Part shown: positions 16,520 through 24,733 of the stretch, in pieces
How positions within the stretch are numbered: position 1 is the stretch's first letter
Layout: each line of letters opens with the position of its first letter
Origin: Nitrosospira sp. Nsp2
GTDB taxonomy: Bacteria > Pseudomonadota > Gammaproteobacteria > Burkholderiales > Nitrosomonadaceae
Direction: 5' to 3'
NCBI RefSeq assembly: GCF_003050965.1
Contig: NZ_QAOU01000003.1
Span: 62,001-126,000 of the forward strand
Length of the DNA stretch: 64,000 nt
Program-made: the position numbers and the translations under genes
The notes under the pieces: model-generated
Seen by the model: only the letters and a program-made list of their open reading frames with translations
What the model was told of the DNA's origin: nothing
Databases searched by the model: none

Positions 16520-18768
16520 GGGCGGGAGCGGTTGTTCTGTTTGTCGCGTTCCTGGTCATGTTCGCGGGGTGCGCAACCAAGAAAGAGTTTACGGAAGGCA
16601 AACGCCTGATTGCCGAAGGCAAGATAGACATGGGGCTTGCCAGCCTCGAAGAGGCGGCAAGAAAGGAGCCGGATAATCTTGAAATCCGCACCATACTTGC
16701 GCGTCAGCGAGAGGCAGTAGCGGCGCGTCACCTGCTGGATGCAGATATTGCGCGCTCGAAAGGCGATGTCGCTGCTGCGGAGCAAGGCTATCGTCGCGCA
16801 CTGGAGATAAATCCACACAACGATCGCTCCCAGGAAGGCTTGGCCGGGCTGGACATGGACCGCCGCCACGGTGTGATACTGAAACAGGCGGAAGAACTGA
16901 TGGCGCGAAAAGATTATGTGGCCGCCGAACCGGAGCTCCGCACTGTTCTGCAGGAAAATCCGCAGCAGAAGGACGCCCGCCGTCTCCTACAACTCATCAC
17001 GGACATGGAGTTCCAGGCTGAAAAGGTCGGGCCGGTTCTGAAAACCGCGTATAAAAAGCCGGTTACGCTTGAGTTCCGCGACGCCGGTCTGAAATCCATC
17101 TTTGAAATAATGGCGCGCGCCGCGGGGATAAACGTCGTTTTCGACAAGGATGTCAGGCAGGATACTAAAACCAGCATTTTTGTGCGCGATACCAACGTTG
17201 AGGATGTGTTCAAGCTCTTGCTCATGACGAATCAGCTCACCCATAAGGTGCTTAACGAAAACTCGGTGCTGATCTATCCGAATACGCCCGCCAAGCAGAA
17301 GGAGTATCAGGAGTTGAGCGTCCGCAGTTTTTTCGTTGTGAACACCGATGTGAAGCAAATCGTCGCCATGGTCCGAGGACTGGTCAAAACCAAGGATATG
17401 CACGTCGACGAAAGGTTGAATTCGTTTGTCATGAAGGATACGCCGGATGCGATCCGCCTAGTCGAGCGACTGGTTGCCGTGAATGACCTCGCTGATCCGG
17501 AGGTCATGCTGGAAGTCGAAGTGCTCGAAATCAGACGCGATCTTCTGCGCAATCTCGGTTTCTTATACCCGGATCAGGTTCGGGTGAATATGCTGAACGC
17601 AGCCACGGCTGCTGCTGGTATTCCACCGCCAGATTTTCGAATAAGTTCCGCCGGAATCAATGGTGGCACCGGGGGCCTGGATAACCTGACGGCTATCATC
17701 CTCAACCCGGCATTGGTAATCAATCTCAAGCAAACCGAGGCAATTATCAACGTTCTAGCCAATCCCCGCATCCGGGTGAAAAACCGGGAGAAGGCAAAAA
17801 TTCTCATTGGCGATAAGGTTCCGGTAGTCACCACCACCGCGACCGCCAACGTCGGCGTGGCGTCCTCCGTGAGCTATCTCGAAGTGGGGCTCAAGCTGGA
17901 CGTGGAGTCCACAATCACCTTGCAGGACGAGGTCTCGATGAAAGTCAGCCTCGAGGTGAGTAATATTGTCAAAGAGGTGCCGATAGCAAATGGGGGCCTC
18001 GCCTATCAGGTAGGGACCCGTACCGCCGCCACCACGCTTGCGCTTAAGGATGGAGAAACACAGGTTCTCGCGGGATTGATCAGTGACGACGAACGCGCAG
18101 CGCTTACGAGAGTCCCGGGATTGGGTGAACTGCCATGGGTTGGGAAACTGTTTACGAACCAGAATTTCACGCGCAATAAGACTGAAATTGCGCTTCTGAT
18201 AACCCCCCGTATCGTCCGAAATATCTCCCGCCCGGCAAGAGCGGACAGTGATCTTCATTTTGGCACCGAGAACGCGGTAGGGGCGCGTCCCGTCACAATC
18301 AAAAAGAGCGCACCCAATTCGCTAGCAATGGCACCCACGGGGACCGGTGGTGGGGCTGGTTTGGCCGCCGAGTCTGCAGTTCCAACAGACGAGCCGAGGC
18401 CTTCCAGGGATGCTGCCCCTGCCGCCGATGGCGTTCCTGTCCTGATGCTGGTGGGACCCGAGCAAGTGCTTGCCGACAAGGAATTCGCGGTCAGCGTAAG
18501 CCTGGGCGGAGCCGACGCGCTGCCACCTGCAGAGCTGGAACTCAGCTACGACCCGAGCGTACTGGAATTGCTGGATGGAGGCGAGAAATCAGGATCACGG
18601 TCGTTGAAGCTGGGTAAGGGAGGAGGATTTGCGGAACTGCGATTCAAAGCGGTTGCACAAAAACCGGTCACAACCCAAGTCTCGATCAAGAGCCTCACCC
18701 TACAGGGCGAAAGCGCAGGTCTTCCGGAAGTTCCATTGCCGCCTGCCGTCAGTATTGATATCCGCTAA
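16516..18768 (+). CDS. gspD: Type II secretion secretin GspD with TPR-like N-terminus and cohesin-like C-terminus
   Basis: This 750-residue outer-membrane lipoprotein has its lipobox FAGC with Cys19. Residues about 25-160 are TPR-like helices (GKIDMGLASLEEAARKEPDN, DVAAAEQGYRRALEINPHN). N0/N1-type secretin domains (VTLEFRDAGLKSIFE) follow. The secretin core ends with VPGLGELPWVGKLF and TEIALLITPRIVR near 525-575. Residues about 640-750 form a cohesin-like beta domain (ELELSYDPSVLELLDG) after an Ala/Pro-rich linker. The fused TPR and cohesin domains mark this as a non-classical secretin, seen in nitrosomonad-type systems. The multimer forms the outer-membrane exit pore. Confidence 0.92.
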   Translation: MRAGAVVLFVAFLVMFAGCATKKEFTEGKRLIAEGKIDMGLASLEEAARKEPDNLEIRTILARQREAVAARHLLDADIARSKGDVAAAEQGYRRALEINPHNDRSQEGLAGLDMDRRHGVILKQAEELMARKDYVAAEPELRTVLQENPQQKDARRLLQLITDMEFQAEKVGPVLKTAYKKPVTLEFRDAGLKSIFEIMARAAGINVVFDKDVRQDTKTSIFVRDTNVEDVFKLLLMTNQLTHKVLNENSVLIYPNTPAKQKEYQELSVRSFFVVNTDVKQIVAMVRGLVKTKDMHVDERLNSFVMKDTPDAIRLVERLVAVNDLADPEVMLEVEVLEIRRDLLRNLGFLYPDQVRVNMLNAATAAAGIPPPDFRISSAGINGGTGGLDNLTAIILNPALVINLKQTEAIINVLANPRIRVKNREKAKILIGDKVPVVTTTATANVGVASSVSYLEVGLKLDVESTITLQDEVSMKVSLEVSNIVKEVPIANGGLAYQVGTRTAATTLALKDGETQVLAGLISDDERAALTRVPGLGELPWVGKLFTNQNFTRNKTEIALLITPRIVRNISRPARADSDLHFGTENAVGARPVTIKKSAPNSLAMAPTGTGGGAGLAAESAVPTDEPRPSRDAAPAADGVPVLMLVGPEQVLADKEFAVSVSLGGADALPPAELELSYDPSVLELLDGGEKSGSRSLKLGKGGGFAELRFKAVAQKPVTTQVSIKSLTLQGESAGLPEVPLPPAVSIDIR

Positions 18769-18780
18769 CCGTTGGAATCC

Positions 18781-19281
18781 ATGGCGACAAGAGAGTTCGT
18801 CGCAAGGCTAAAAGCCGAGAGCGGTTTTAGTCTCATCGAACTAACCATTGTGGTCGCAATTATGGCAGTGCTGGCCTCCTCGGCTGTTCCCTTGTATGAG
18901 CTGCATGTGAAGCGGGAAAAAGAACAGGAATTGCGGGTGGGACTGCGGCAGATCCGGGAAGCAATCGATGCGTACAAACGCGCGGTCAGTGACGGCCGGA
19001 TCGCCAGGAAAGCAGATGAATCGGAATACCCGCGCAAACTGGAGGATCTGATCACCGGCGTGCCGGACATCAAGGACCCGGAAAAGCGCAAAATCTATTT
19101 TTTACGCCGGTTGCCGCGCGATCCAATGTCAGAGGATCCTTCGTTATCCGATGCGGAAACGTGGGGGAAACGCGCTTACGAAAGTCCCCCGGATAATCCG
19201 CAGGAAGGCGACGACGTTTTTGATGTGTACTCGCGATCTCAAAAGACCGGCTTAAACGGTATCGCTTACGACAAATGGTGA
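18781..19281 (+). CDS. Type II secretion pseudopilin
   Basis: This 166-residue prepilin-like protein has the signature SGFSLIELTIVVAIMAVLAS near residues 12-31, then a helical stalk (REKEQELRVGLRQIREAID) typical of pseudopilins. It ends in an Asp/Pro-rich globular part with LPRDPMSED and a terminal YDKW. The ATG at 18781 is used; a TTG at 18772 in the same frame would add three residues. It lies 12 bases after gspD. It is probably a minor pseudopilin (GspH/I/J-like), but the exact class cannot be given. Confidence 0.87.
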   Translation: MATREFVARLKAESGFSLIELTIVVAIMAVLASSAVPLYELHVKREKEQELRVGLRQIREAIDAYKRAVSDGRIARKADESEYPRKLEDLITGVPDIKDPEKRKIYFLRRLPRDPMSEDPSLSDAETWGKRAYESPPDNPQEGDDVFDVYSRSQKTGLNGIAYDKW

Positions 19282-19336
19282 GCAGCGTTAGGAAAACTTC
19301 TTAGTAAGCCTGCCATACGGCTCCGGGGACTTAATC

Positions 19337-19753
19337 ATGCAGAACAGGCAGGGGGAAAATCAAAGCGGCGCATTAATCCCTGACAAGGGCTATCGCGGCT
19401 TTACCCTGGTCGAACTACTGGTCGTGATGGCAATCATCGCGACCCTGCTCAGCATTGTTGCGCCTAAATATTTCAATTCGCTGGACCGGTCAAAGGAAAC
19501 AGTGCTTCGCCAGGATCTGAATGTCATGCGCGACTCCATCGACAAGTTTTACAGCGATACCGGCAAATATCCGGCCGATCTCGCCGAGTTGGTGGAGAAG
19601 CGGTATTTACGCGCCGTTCCGGTTGACCCTCTTACTGAAAGCGCGGATACATGGATCGCAGTTCCTCCCGCGGACGGGTCGGGGGGCTTGTACGATGTCC
19701 AAAGCGGCGCGCCAGGACAGGCGAAGAACGGAACATATTACGGCGCCTGGTAG
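19337..19753 (+). CDS. Second GspG-like pseudopilin
   Basis: This 138-residue protein has the prepilin signature RGFTLVELLVVMAIIATLLS (about 20-39) followed by VAPKYFNSLDRSKETVLRQDL, closely resembling the GspG at the start of the operon. It is shorter at the C-terminus and ends in NGTYYGAW. It is separated from the preceding pseudopilin gene by 55 bases. It may form a heterologous pseudopilus subunit or replace GspG under some conditions; this is inference. Confidence 0.87.
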   Translation: MQNRQGENQSGALIPDKGYRGFTLVELLVVMAIIATLLSIVAPKYFNSLDRSKETVLRQDLNVMRDSIDKFYSDTGKYPADLAELVEKRYLRAVPVDPLTESADTWIAVPPADGSGGLYDVQSGAPGQAKNGTYYGAW

Positions 19754-19775
19754 CTGAAAGATGGAAAGGTGTCGC

Positions 19776-20450
19776 ATGTCTAGCATGTGCAATGAAAAAG
19801 GTTATACCTTCATCTGGATAATGTTCGTAGTTGCGTTCGCCGGCATTGCGCTGGCTGGCGCGGGGCAGGTGTGGAAAACCGAAGCGCGGCGTGAGAAGGA
19901 AAAAGAGCTTTTATTCGTCGGAGAACAGTTCAGGCTCGCGATTGGATCGTACTACGAGAATTCTCCCGGCGCCAAGCGCTATCCGGATTCCCTCGAAAAA
20001 TTGCTTCTCGACAATCGCTTCCCCACCGCCACCCGGCATTTGCGCAAGATTTTTCATGACCCGATGACTGGCGTTGCCGAATGGGGATTGATCAGCCGGC
20101 CTGGCGTCGGGATTACCGGGGTACACAGTCTCTCGGCTCATAAACCCCTTAAAAAGGCAAATTTTCACGAGCGCTACAAGTCTTTCGCAGAAGCGGACAG
20201 CTATCGCGAATGGAAGTTTATTTATTTGCCGGGCGAGGCGGGAGGCGGAGCCTCCCAGCCGCAGGCCCAGCCTCAGAATCAGACCAACTCCCCTTTCGAT
20301 CAAAAACAACCCGCTCAACCACAGGCTGATCAACAGCAGCAAACTCAACCCGGTTCGTCCATGTTTCCGGCTTCACCAGACCCATCGGGCGAGAATGATT
20401 CCTTGTTCCGTCGGCGGGAGCCACCACGTGAAGGCGTAAACCCGGGCTGA
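19776..20450 (+). CDS. Atypical pseudopilin with Gln/Pro-rich tail
   Basis: This 224-residue protein carries a degenerate prepilin signature (KGYTFIWIMFVVAFAGIALAG): the usual Glu at mature position 5 is replaced by Trp. That is unusual but reminiscent of tip pseudopilins such as GspK, which lack this Glu. The stalk REKEKELLFVGEQFRLAIGSYYE follows. The last ~70 residues are low-complexity Gln/Pro/Ser (QPQAQPQNQT, QADQQQQTQPG). The ATG at 19776 is preferred because GGAAAGG ends six bases before it; an ATG at 19761 is possible. It is the last gene of the secretion operon. Confidence 0.82.
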   Translation: MSSMCNEKGYTFIWIMFVVAFAGIALAGAGQVWKTEARREKEKELLFVGEQFRLAIGSYYENSPGAKRYPDSLEKLLLDNRFPTATRHLRKIFHDPMTGVAEWGLISRPGVGITGVHSLSAHKPLKKANFHERYKSFAEADSYREWKFIYLPGEAGGGASQPQAQPQNQTNSPFDQKQPAQPQADQQQQTQPGSSMFPASPDPSGENDSLFRRREPPREGVNPG

Positions 20451-20604
20451 TACGTAGCCCCCGTCGCACTATCGCTTGTCATATTGCACAGGCGATGGCA
20501 ACGGGAACGCGTGTGGACAAGGTTGCAGCCCGAGTTCCAGTCACGGGAAAACAAATGCCAAAGCCGGTGCCATGAGCTTTTCCGCCTACGCCATATTCAC
20601 GTAG

Positions 20605-21507
20605 ATGACACATGATCTTAATGTTTCTGTCATGCGAACGTCCGAGAATGCTACGGTTGATAGAAGTTCAAAAAAAAACCGTGTGCCCAAGATTGTGACC
20701 GGGGACGCGCATAACATAAAGCCGGGCATGAGAGACACTGAAAGGTTTATTGCTCTGACGGAACGAGAAATCGAGTATCTGTTCCGGATTATAGATTCAT
20801 CTACTTGCATAACGCAGCGACATCAATTTTTTTTGTGGGCACAGGGGGAGGTACAGAGTCTCCTGCCACATGTCATGCTCGTTTGCATATTCGACGACGG
20901 GTCTGAAGAATCCATCAGTATCGAAAAGTTTAGCCGCACGGAATTTTGCGCGGCCAAATTTTCCGACCTTTGCCGTGCGGAGGGCGGAATCATTTTCCGC
21001 CTCATGTCCGCCTGGAGCGCGGACGAAAATCAGCCGTTGCTGCTGTGCCCGAGTAAGCCTCAGGCCATTGCGTACCGCCAATTCGCCAACGACCTCAAGC
21101 GTGACGCTCTGGATCGCATTGCAGCGCACGGAATGCATGACACCAGCGGCCGTACAAGCAGTTTTTTCGCCTTCACACAGTTTTCCGTCCCCTTGACCGA
21201 GCGCCATGCGTATTTCCTCGAATTATTGATGCCTCACATGCACACGGCATTAGTGCGGATGCTGTTCCATGAACGGCATCGGAAGGACGGGGCTGTTACG
21301 GGGAAAAACAGGAAACTCATTACTGATCGCGAAACCGAAATCTTGCGCCATGTTCAGTCCGGCAAGAACAATCAGGAAATTGCGCAGTCGCTCAATATCA
21401 GCCCTCTTACCGTAAAAAACCATATCCAGAAAATCTTGCGCAAGCTGGATGTCAATAACCGTGCGCACGCCGTGGCTAAAGCAATGGCATTGAAGATCAC
21501 GCTCTAG
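20605..21507 (+). CDS. EpsA-like LuxR-family transcriptional regulator (PEP-CTERM/exopolysaccharide associated)
   Basis: This protein of up to 300 residues has an N-terminal sensor-like domain (LTEREIEYLFRIIDSSTCI, QHFFLWAQGEVQ-type block) and a C-terminal LuxR helix-turn-helix (LITDRETEILRHVQSGKNN then IAQSLNISPLTVKNHIQ). There is no receiver Asp motif. The pattern fits the EpsA regulators found with exosortase/PEP-CTERM loci in betaproteobacteria. A start at 20728 (MRDTERFIALT) would give about 259 residues, closer to the family length; neither start has a clear ribosome binding site. It stands alone between the type II secretion operon and a riboswitch-controlled PEP-CTERM gene, both plausible targets. 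Confidence 0.82.
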   Translation: MTHDLNVSVMRTSENATVDRSSKKNRVPKIVTGDAHNIKPGMRDTERFIALTEREIEYLFRIIDSSTCITQRHQFFLWAQGEVQSLLPHVMLVCIFDDGSEESISIEKFSRTEFCAAKFSDLCRAEGGIIFRLMSAWSADENQPLLLCPSKPQAIAYRQFANDLKRDALDRIAAHGMHDTSGRTSSFFAFTQFSVPLTERHAYFLELLMPHMHTALVRMLFHERHRKDGAVTGKNRKLITDRETEILRHVQSGKNNQEIAQSLNISPLTVKNHIQKILRKLDVNNRAHAVAKAMALKITL

Positions 21508-21990
21508 GGGCATCGTCATAGGACCTCCCCACGGTCGCAGCCTTCCAACCGCCTTACGCTGCAACCAGTGGCCGGCCCGGCAGTGAGGTTCCGCATCGCC
21601 ACCGTTTGAAAAGCATATTTCCCGTTATCCGTCATCGCATCTCACGCTCCAGTCATTATCTCTCACATAGTCCACCTCCCGGTTCTTTCCCGCCTGAAGC
21701 ATAGTCGTCTAGAAAATCGCCGTCAGCAGCATCGCCGGCCTTTGTAACCTCGCGCTCTACCGTATAGTCCGAACGCTCCATGAAAAGCGAGTCGTGCTAA
21801 CGATATACCGTCACATCCCATCATTACCATTCGGAGGCGGAATGGAACAGCGATCGCATTGCTGAGCCGTGACGACAGGCACAGAAAAATAGCCGGAAAG
21901 TATCACGAAAAGCAAGACAGCCCTTCACAAGCGCTTAACGGTGTTTTCATACACTGGCGGCGGCCGGTAAGAAGTGTTTGCGATGGTCAG
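21508..21990. other. Non-coding region upstream of the c-di-GMP riboswitch
   Basis: Nearly 500 bases without a supportable gene. The promoter driving the riboswitch transcript should lie here, probably in the last 100 bases, but no consensus promoter is clear. No terminator with a T tract was seen after the EpsA-like gene. Confidence 0.5.
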
Positions 21991-22069
21991 GGATAAAGCC
22001 AAACCCGTTGCGAAGCGGGGACGGAAAGCTACGGGTCTCCCATAAGGGGAGGCAGCCGGGTTGCTCCAA
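21991..22069 (+). promoter_or_regulatory. Cyclic di-GMP-I (GEMM-I) riboswitch
   Basis: The sequence matches the class I c-di-GMP aptamer core. GCCAAACCC is followed by a six-pair hairpin (CCCGTT/AGCGGG) with a GCGA GNRA tetraloop (22004-22019). Then come GGGACGGAAAGCTACGGG, a second hairpin (CTCCC/GGGAG with an ATAA-containing loop), and the closing GGCAGCCGGGTTGC receptor strand. The PEP-CTERM gene starts about 105 bases downstream, leaving room for an expression platform. No obvious T-tract terminator follows, so control could be translational or through an unrecognised terminator. The family call is strong; the sign of regulation is unknown. Confidence 0.9.
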
Positions 22070-22173
22070 AGATGTTAGATGTTGACCGAAGAGACTTGGA
22101 CATATCGACCCATGGTCGACTGGCCTGGTCAGATCTCAGGCAACTCATTAATTCATTTAAGGGAGCATCAGCA

Positions 22174-23046
22174 ATGAAAATAGAATTAAAACTCAAGGCA
22201 CTCGCAGTCGCGGCAATCATGGCCGCGGGAACCCCCGCCTTTGCGGCCATCGACGGCGGTCCGAGCGGCAACGGCGAACTCTTGCTCAACGTACGCTACT
22301 ACGGTGGCGATTCCGCTACCACCGGCGGTGACGACATATCTGGCCTGTTCGATCTCGGCTTCAAGATGGACGATATGATCGCAGCGAACGGCCAGGCCGG
22401 CTATACCAAAAGCTGGGATCTTAAGACGGGCGATTACGGCGCATCCTGGAGCCAGCTGACCAGCTTTGTTGGTGCGTCTAATCTTGGTAAGATGGAATTC
22501 AACGTAATCGCGCTGGATGATACCGATCGGAATCTTAAAGGCGGTTCACGTTACCTGACCACGGGCAACGTTGACGCATTCCCGAGCCAGGGCAATGCCA
22601 ACGTGAAAACCATGAACGGCATGGACAAGTATGTCGATGCCAACAACAGCCGTGGCACCCATGGCACCGTCGCTAATGGCGCCAGCGTTGCCACCGCGAC
22701 GGACCCTTCCGATACCTTCTTCGGCGCGATTAACGGCTTTGGGCAGGGCGATACCTGGCTTCAGAAGACGACCGTCGACACCACACAAGCTGTGGGTACA
22801 GATCAGAATTTCTGGTTTCTGACCACCTCTTCCACTTCGAACTTGGCCCAGGCCACCAAGACCCCCTTCGGTTTTGACCTGAACCACGACGGCACCATCG
22901 GTGCTGGCGAATTCACCAAAGTTTCGTTAAGCGAGGCAGGTGTTCTTACCATCACCAGTCCCGTGCCTGAAGCCGAGACCTGGGCCATGCTGCTCGCCGG
23001 CCTGGGGATGCTCAGCATGATCGTCCGCCGCCGTACGGGCGTCTAA
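22174..23046 (+). CDS. PEP-CTERM sorting-domain secreted protein
   Basis: This 290-residue exported protein has a signal peptide ending AFA-AIDG (about residue 25). Its C-terminal PEP-CTERM anchor reads VPEAETWAMLLAGLGMLSMI followed by VRRRT. The body is rich in Asn, Gly, Thr and Asp, like many PEP-CTERM matrix proteins, and contains an EF-hand-like DLNHDGTIGAGEF. The ATG at 22174 is preceded by GGGAG; the longer frame from 22072 would start inside the riboswitch leader. Exosortase cleavage is expected, but exosortase is not encoded in this window. Expression is probably c-di-GMP controlled. Confidence 0.9.
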   Translation: MKIELKLKALAVAAIMAAGTPAFAAIDGGPSGNGELLLNVRYYGGDSATTGGDDISGLFDLGFKMDDMIAANGQAGYTKSWDLKTGDYGASWSQLTSFVGASNLGKMEFNVIALDDTDRNLKGGSRYLTTGNVDAFPSQGNANVKTMNGMDKYVDANNSRGTHGTVANGASVATATDPSDTFFGAINGFGQGDTWLQKTTVDTTQAVGTDQNFWFLTTSSTSNLAQATKTPFGFDLNHDGTIGAGEFTKVSLSEAGVLTITSPVPEAETWAMLLAGLGMLSMIVRRRTGV

Positions 23047-23134
23047 TCGTAAATCCGCTGAAGCTTTCCTCTATCTCAGAAAAGAAAGCGCAGGGATTTG
23101 TTGCAGTATTCAATCAGTTAAAAAAGGACATAAA

Positions 23135-24631
23135 ATGAAAATGAAACTGAGTAAAATCGCCCTGGCCATCGCATCGCTGGGCACGGCTCCGGTTGCTTTC
23201 GCGCTGACTCCCGCTCAGATCGCCGCCGGCCCAACCACTTACGTGTGGCTGTCCGGCGCATCTGCGCCCACCAATGCAGTGTTCCGCAGCGTGATGTCGC
23301 TTTGCAACGGCTTGGCCGGCAACGGCGGCACCAATGATGCGCACATGTATCTGGAAGCCGCCGGTACCGAACCAGGCAAGAGCAGTGGAGACCGCGTGGC
23401 GTATGCCTGTACCATGAGTTCAGCCGCCGGTTCGCTGGCCGGAAAGAAAGTCGTGGTATACCACACGGTTGAGGGCGGTTCGTTCAACGCCTACGCACCG
23501 CATCTGAGCATGGCCGCCGAGCCCAATCCCAACGGCTACCTGCCGGGTAATCTGAAGCGTATCAACAATCTGGCGTTGCTCGGTGCCGGGGGCAAGTGCG
23601 CCGGGGGTGCGGCTGGCTCGACGAGTGTGACCTTGAACGGTGTAGCCTATAACATCGGCCGCTACAACAACTGCGCCGACGTCGTTACCAAGACCTTCAC
23701 CGCTTCGGTCAAGGGTGATGCATCCGCCCTTCCCGGGCAAAGCTATCCCGACGGCGGCTTTTCCGATACCGAGTATCTGATTAACAAGCAGAACCTGGCT
23801 ATCCGGGCGGAACTCGGCGAGATCGGTTCAGAGGTGGCGACCAACATCGGCCAGGCCTTCGGCGTAGCGGTAAGCTACCCCCTGTACCACCAATTGCAGA
23901 AGAATGATGTTACGGCCGGGTTGTTGGCTGCCACTTGCGATGATGGTTCCGCAACCGCCCCCAATCTCACCCCTGCCTGCCAGCCCAGCATGCCCGCCCA
24001 GCGCTATACCTCTATCGCCTCCCAGGGCACCATCGGCAGCGTGGACGGTAGCCTGTTCGGCGGGCCTGCCGGTTCGATAGTAAACCTGGCGCGCCGCGTC
24101 CCAACCTCCGGCACTCAGTCGGCGTCCAATATACGTTTCCTGGATAAGCCTTGTGCCACGGGGACGTCCCAGGGTGCGCTGGAACCGGCACGCGCCACTG
24201 ACAGCACCGGCACCGCGATTGTCACCGAGCAGTCCAGCACAGGCGGCGTGAAAACCGCGCTCAACACGGCGACGGGTGCAAACCAGTTTGGCTTGGGCGT
24301 AATGTCGATGGAAAACACGCCGGCCCCGACCGCTACCGCTGATCGGTGGGCGTTCGTCAAGCTGAATCGTGCCTCCCCCAACACCGACGCCCAACAGCGC
24401 GCGGAAGCGATGGATGGCTCCTACGACTTCTGGTTTGAACTCGCAGCGTTCACTGCCGGGGGCTCCGTCAGTCCCGCCAGTGCCTCGGGGGCGGCCCTGA
24501 TCTCGGCCGTAACCACCACGCTGGGTGAAAGCGATCTGAAGGGTATATTCGCCACACCGGTGGCCGGTTCCAGTGGTCCCACCGGCAAGGGCGCACGTCT
24601 CGGCAATTCCTGCCAGCCTGCGTTCCAGTAG
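23135..24631 (+). CDS. Secreted solute-binding-like protein of unknown function
   Basis: This 498-residue protein has a signal peptide (MKMKLSKIALAIASLGTAPVAFA). The opening TTYVWLSGASAPTNAVF, the middle GQAFGVAVSYPLYHQLQ and TPACQPSMP resemble a family of periplasmic phosphate-binding-like proteins in betaproteobacteria, but I cannot name a ligand. Several Cys pairs suggest disulfides. AAGGA lies seven bases before the ATG. No ABC transporter genes are nearby; instead it sits between a PEP-CTERM gene (88 bases upstream) and a two-partner secretion pair, and has its own terminator-like hairpin. A role in surface matrix or adhesion is possible but unproven. Confidence 0.8.
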   Translation: MKMKLSKIALAIASLGTAPVAFALTPAQIAAGPTTYVWLSGASAPTNAVFRSVMSLCNGLAGNGGTNDAHMYLEAAGTEPGKSSGDRVAYACTMSSAAGSLAGKKVVVYHTVEGGSFNAYAPHLSMAAEPNPNGYLPGNLKRINNLALLGAGGKCAGGAAGSTSVTLNGVAYNIGRYNNCADVVTKTFTASVKGDASALPGQSYPDGGFSDTEYLINKQNLAIRAELGEIGSEVATNIGQAFGVAVSYPLYHQLQKNDVTAGLLAATCDDGSATAPNLTPACQPSMPAQRYTSIASQGTIGSVDGSLFGGPAGSIVNLARRVPTSGTQSASNIRFLDKPCATGTSQGALEPARATDSTGTAIVTEQSSTGGVKTALNTATGANQFGLGVMSMENTPAPTATADRWAFVKLNRASPNTDAQQRAEAMDGSYDFWFELAAFTAGGSVSPASASGAALISAVTTTLGESDLKGIFATPVAGSSGPTGKGARLGNSCQPAFQ

Positions 24632-24679
24632 GCTTTTCACGTTATCAGGACGGTGCAACGCTGTCCCGACCCTGTGAAA

Positions 24680-24710
24680 GGGACAGCCCATCCCGGGCTG
24701 TCCCGTTTTG
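24680..24710 (+). terminator. Terminator-like hairpin after the secreted solute-binding-like gene
   Basis: GGGACAGCCC/GGGCTGTCCC is a perfect 10-pair stem with a five-base loop, followed by GTTTTG. The T tract is short, so it may be a weak or partial terminator. It lies between the 23135 gene and the FhaC-like gene and argues that the latter starts downstream, at 24734. Confidence 0.65.
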
Positions 24711-24733
24711 CGCTTATAAGAACAAAAATAAGA

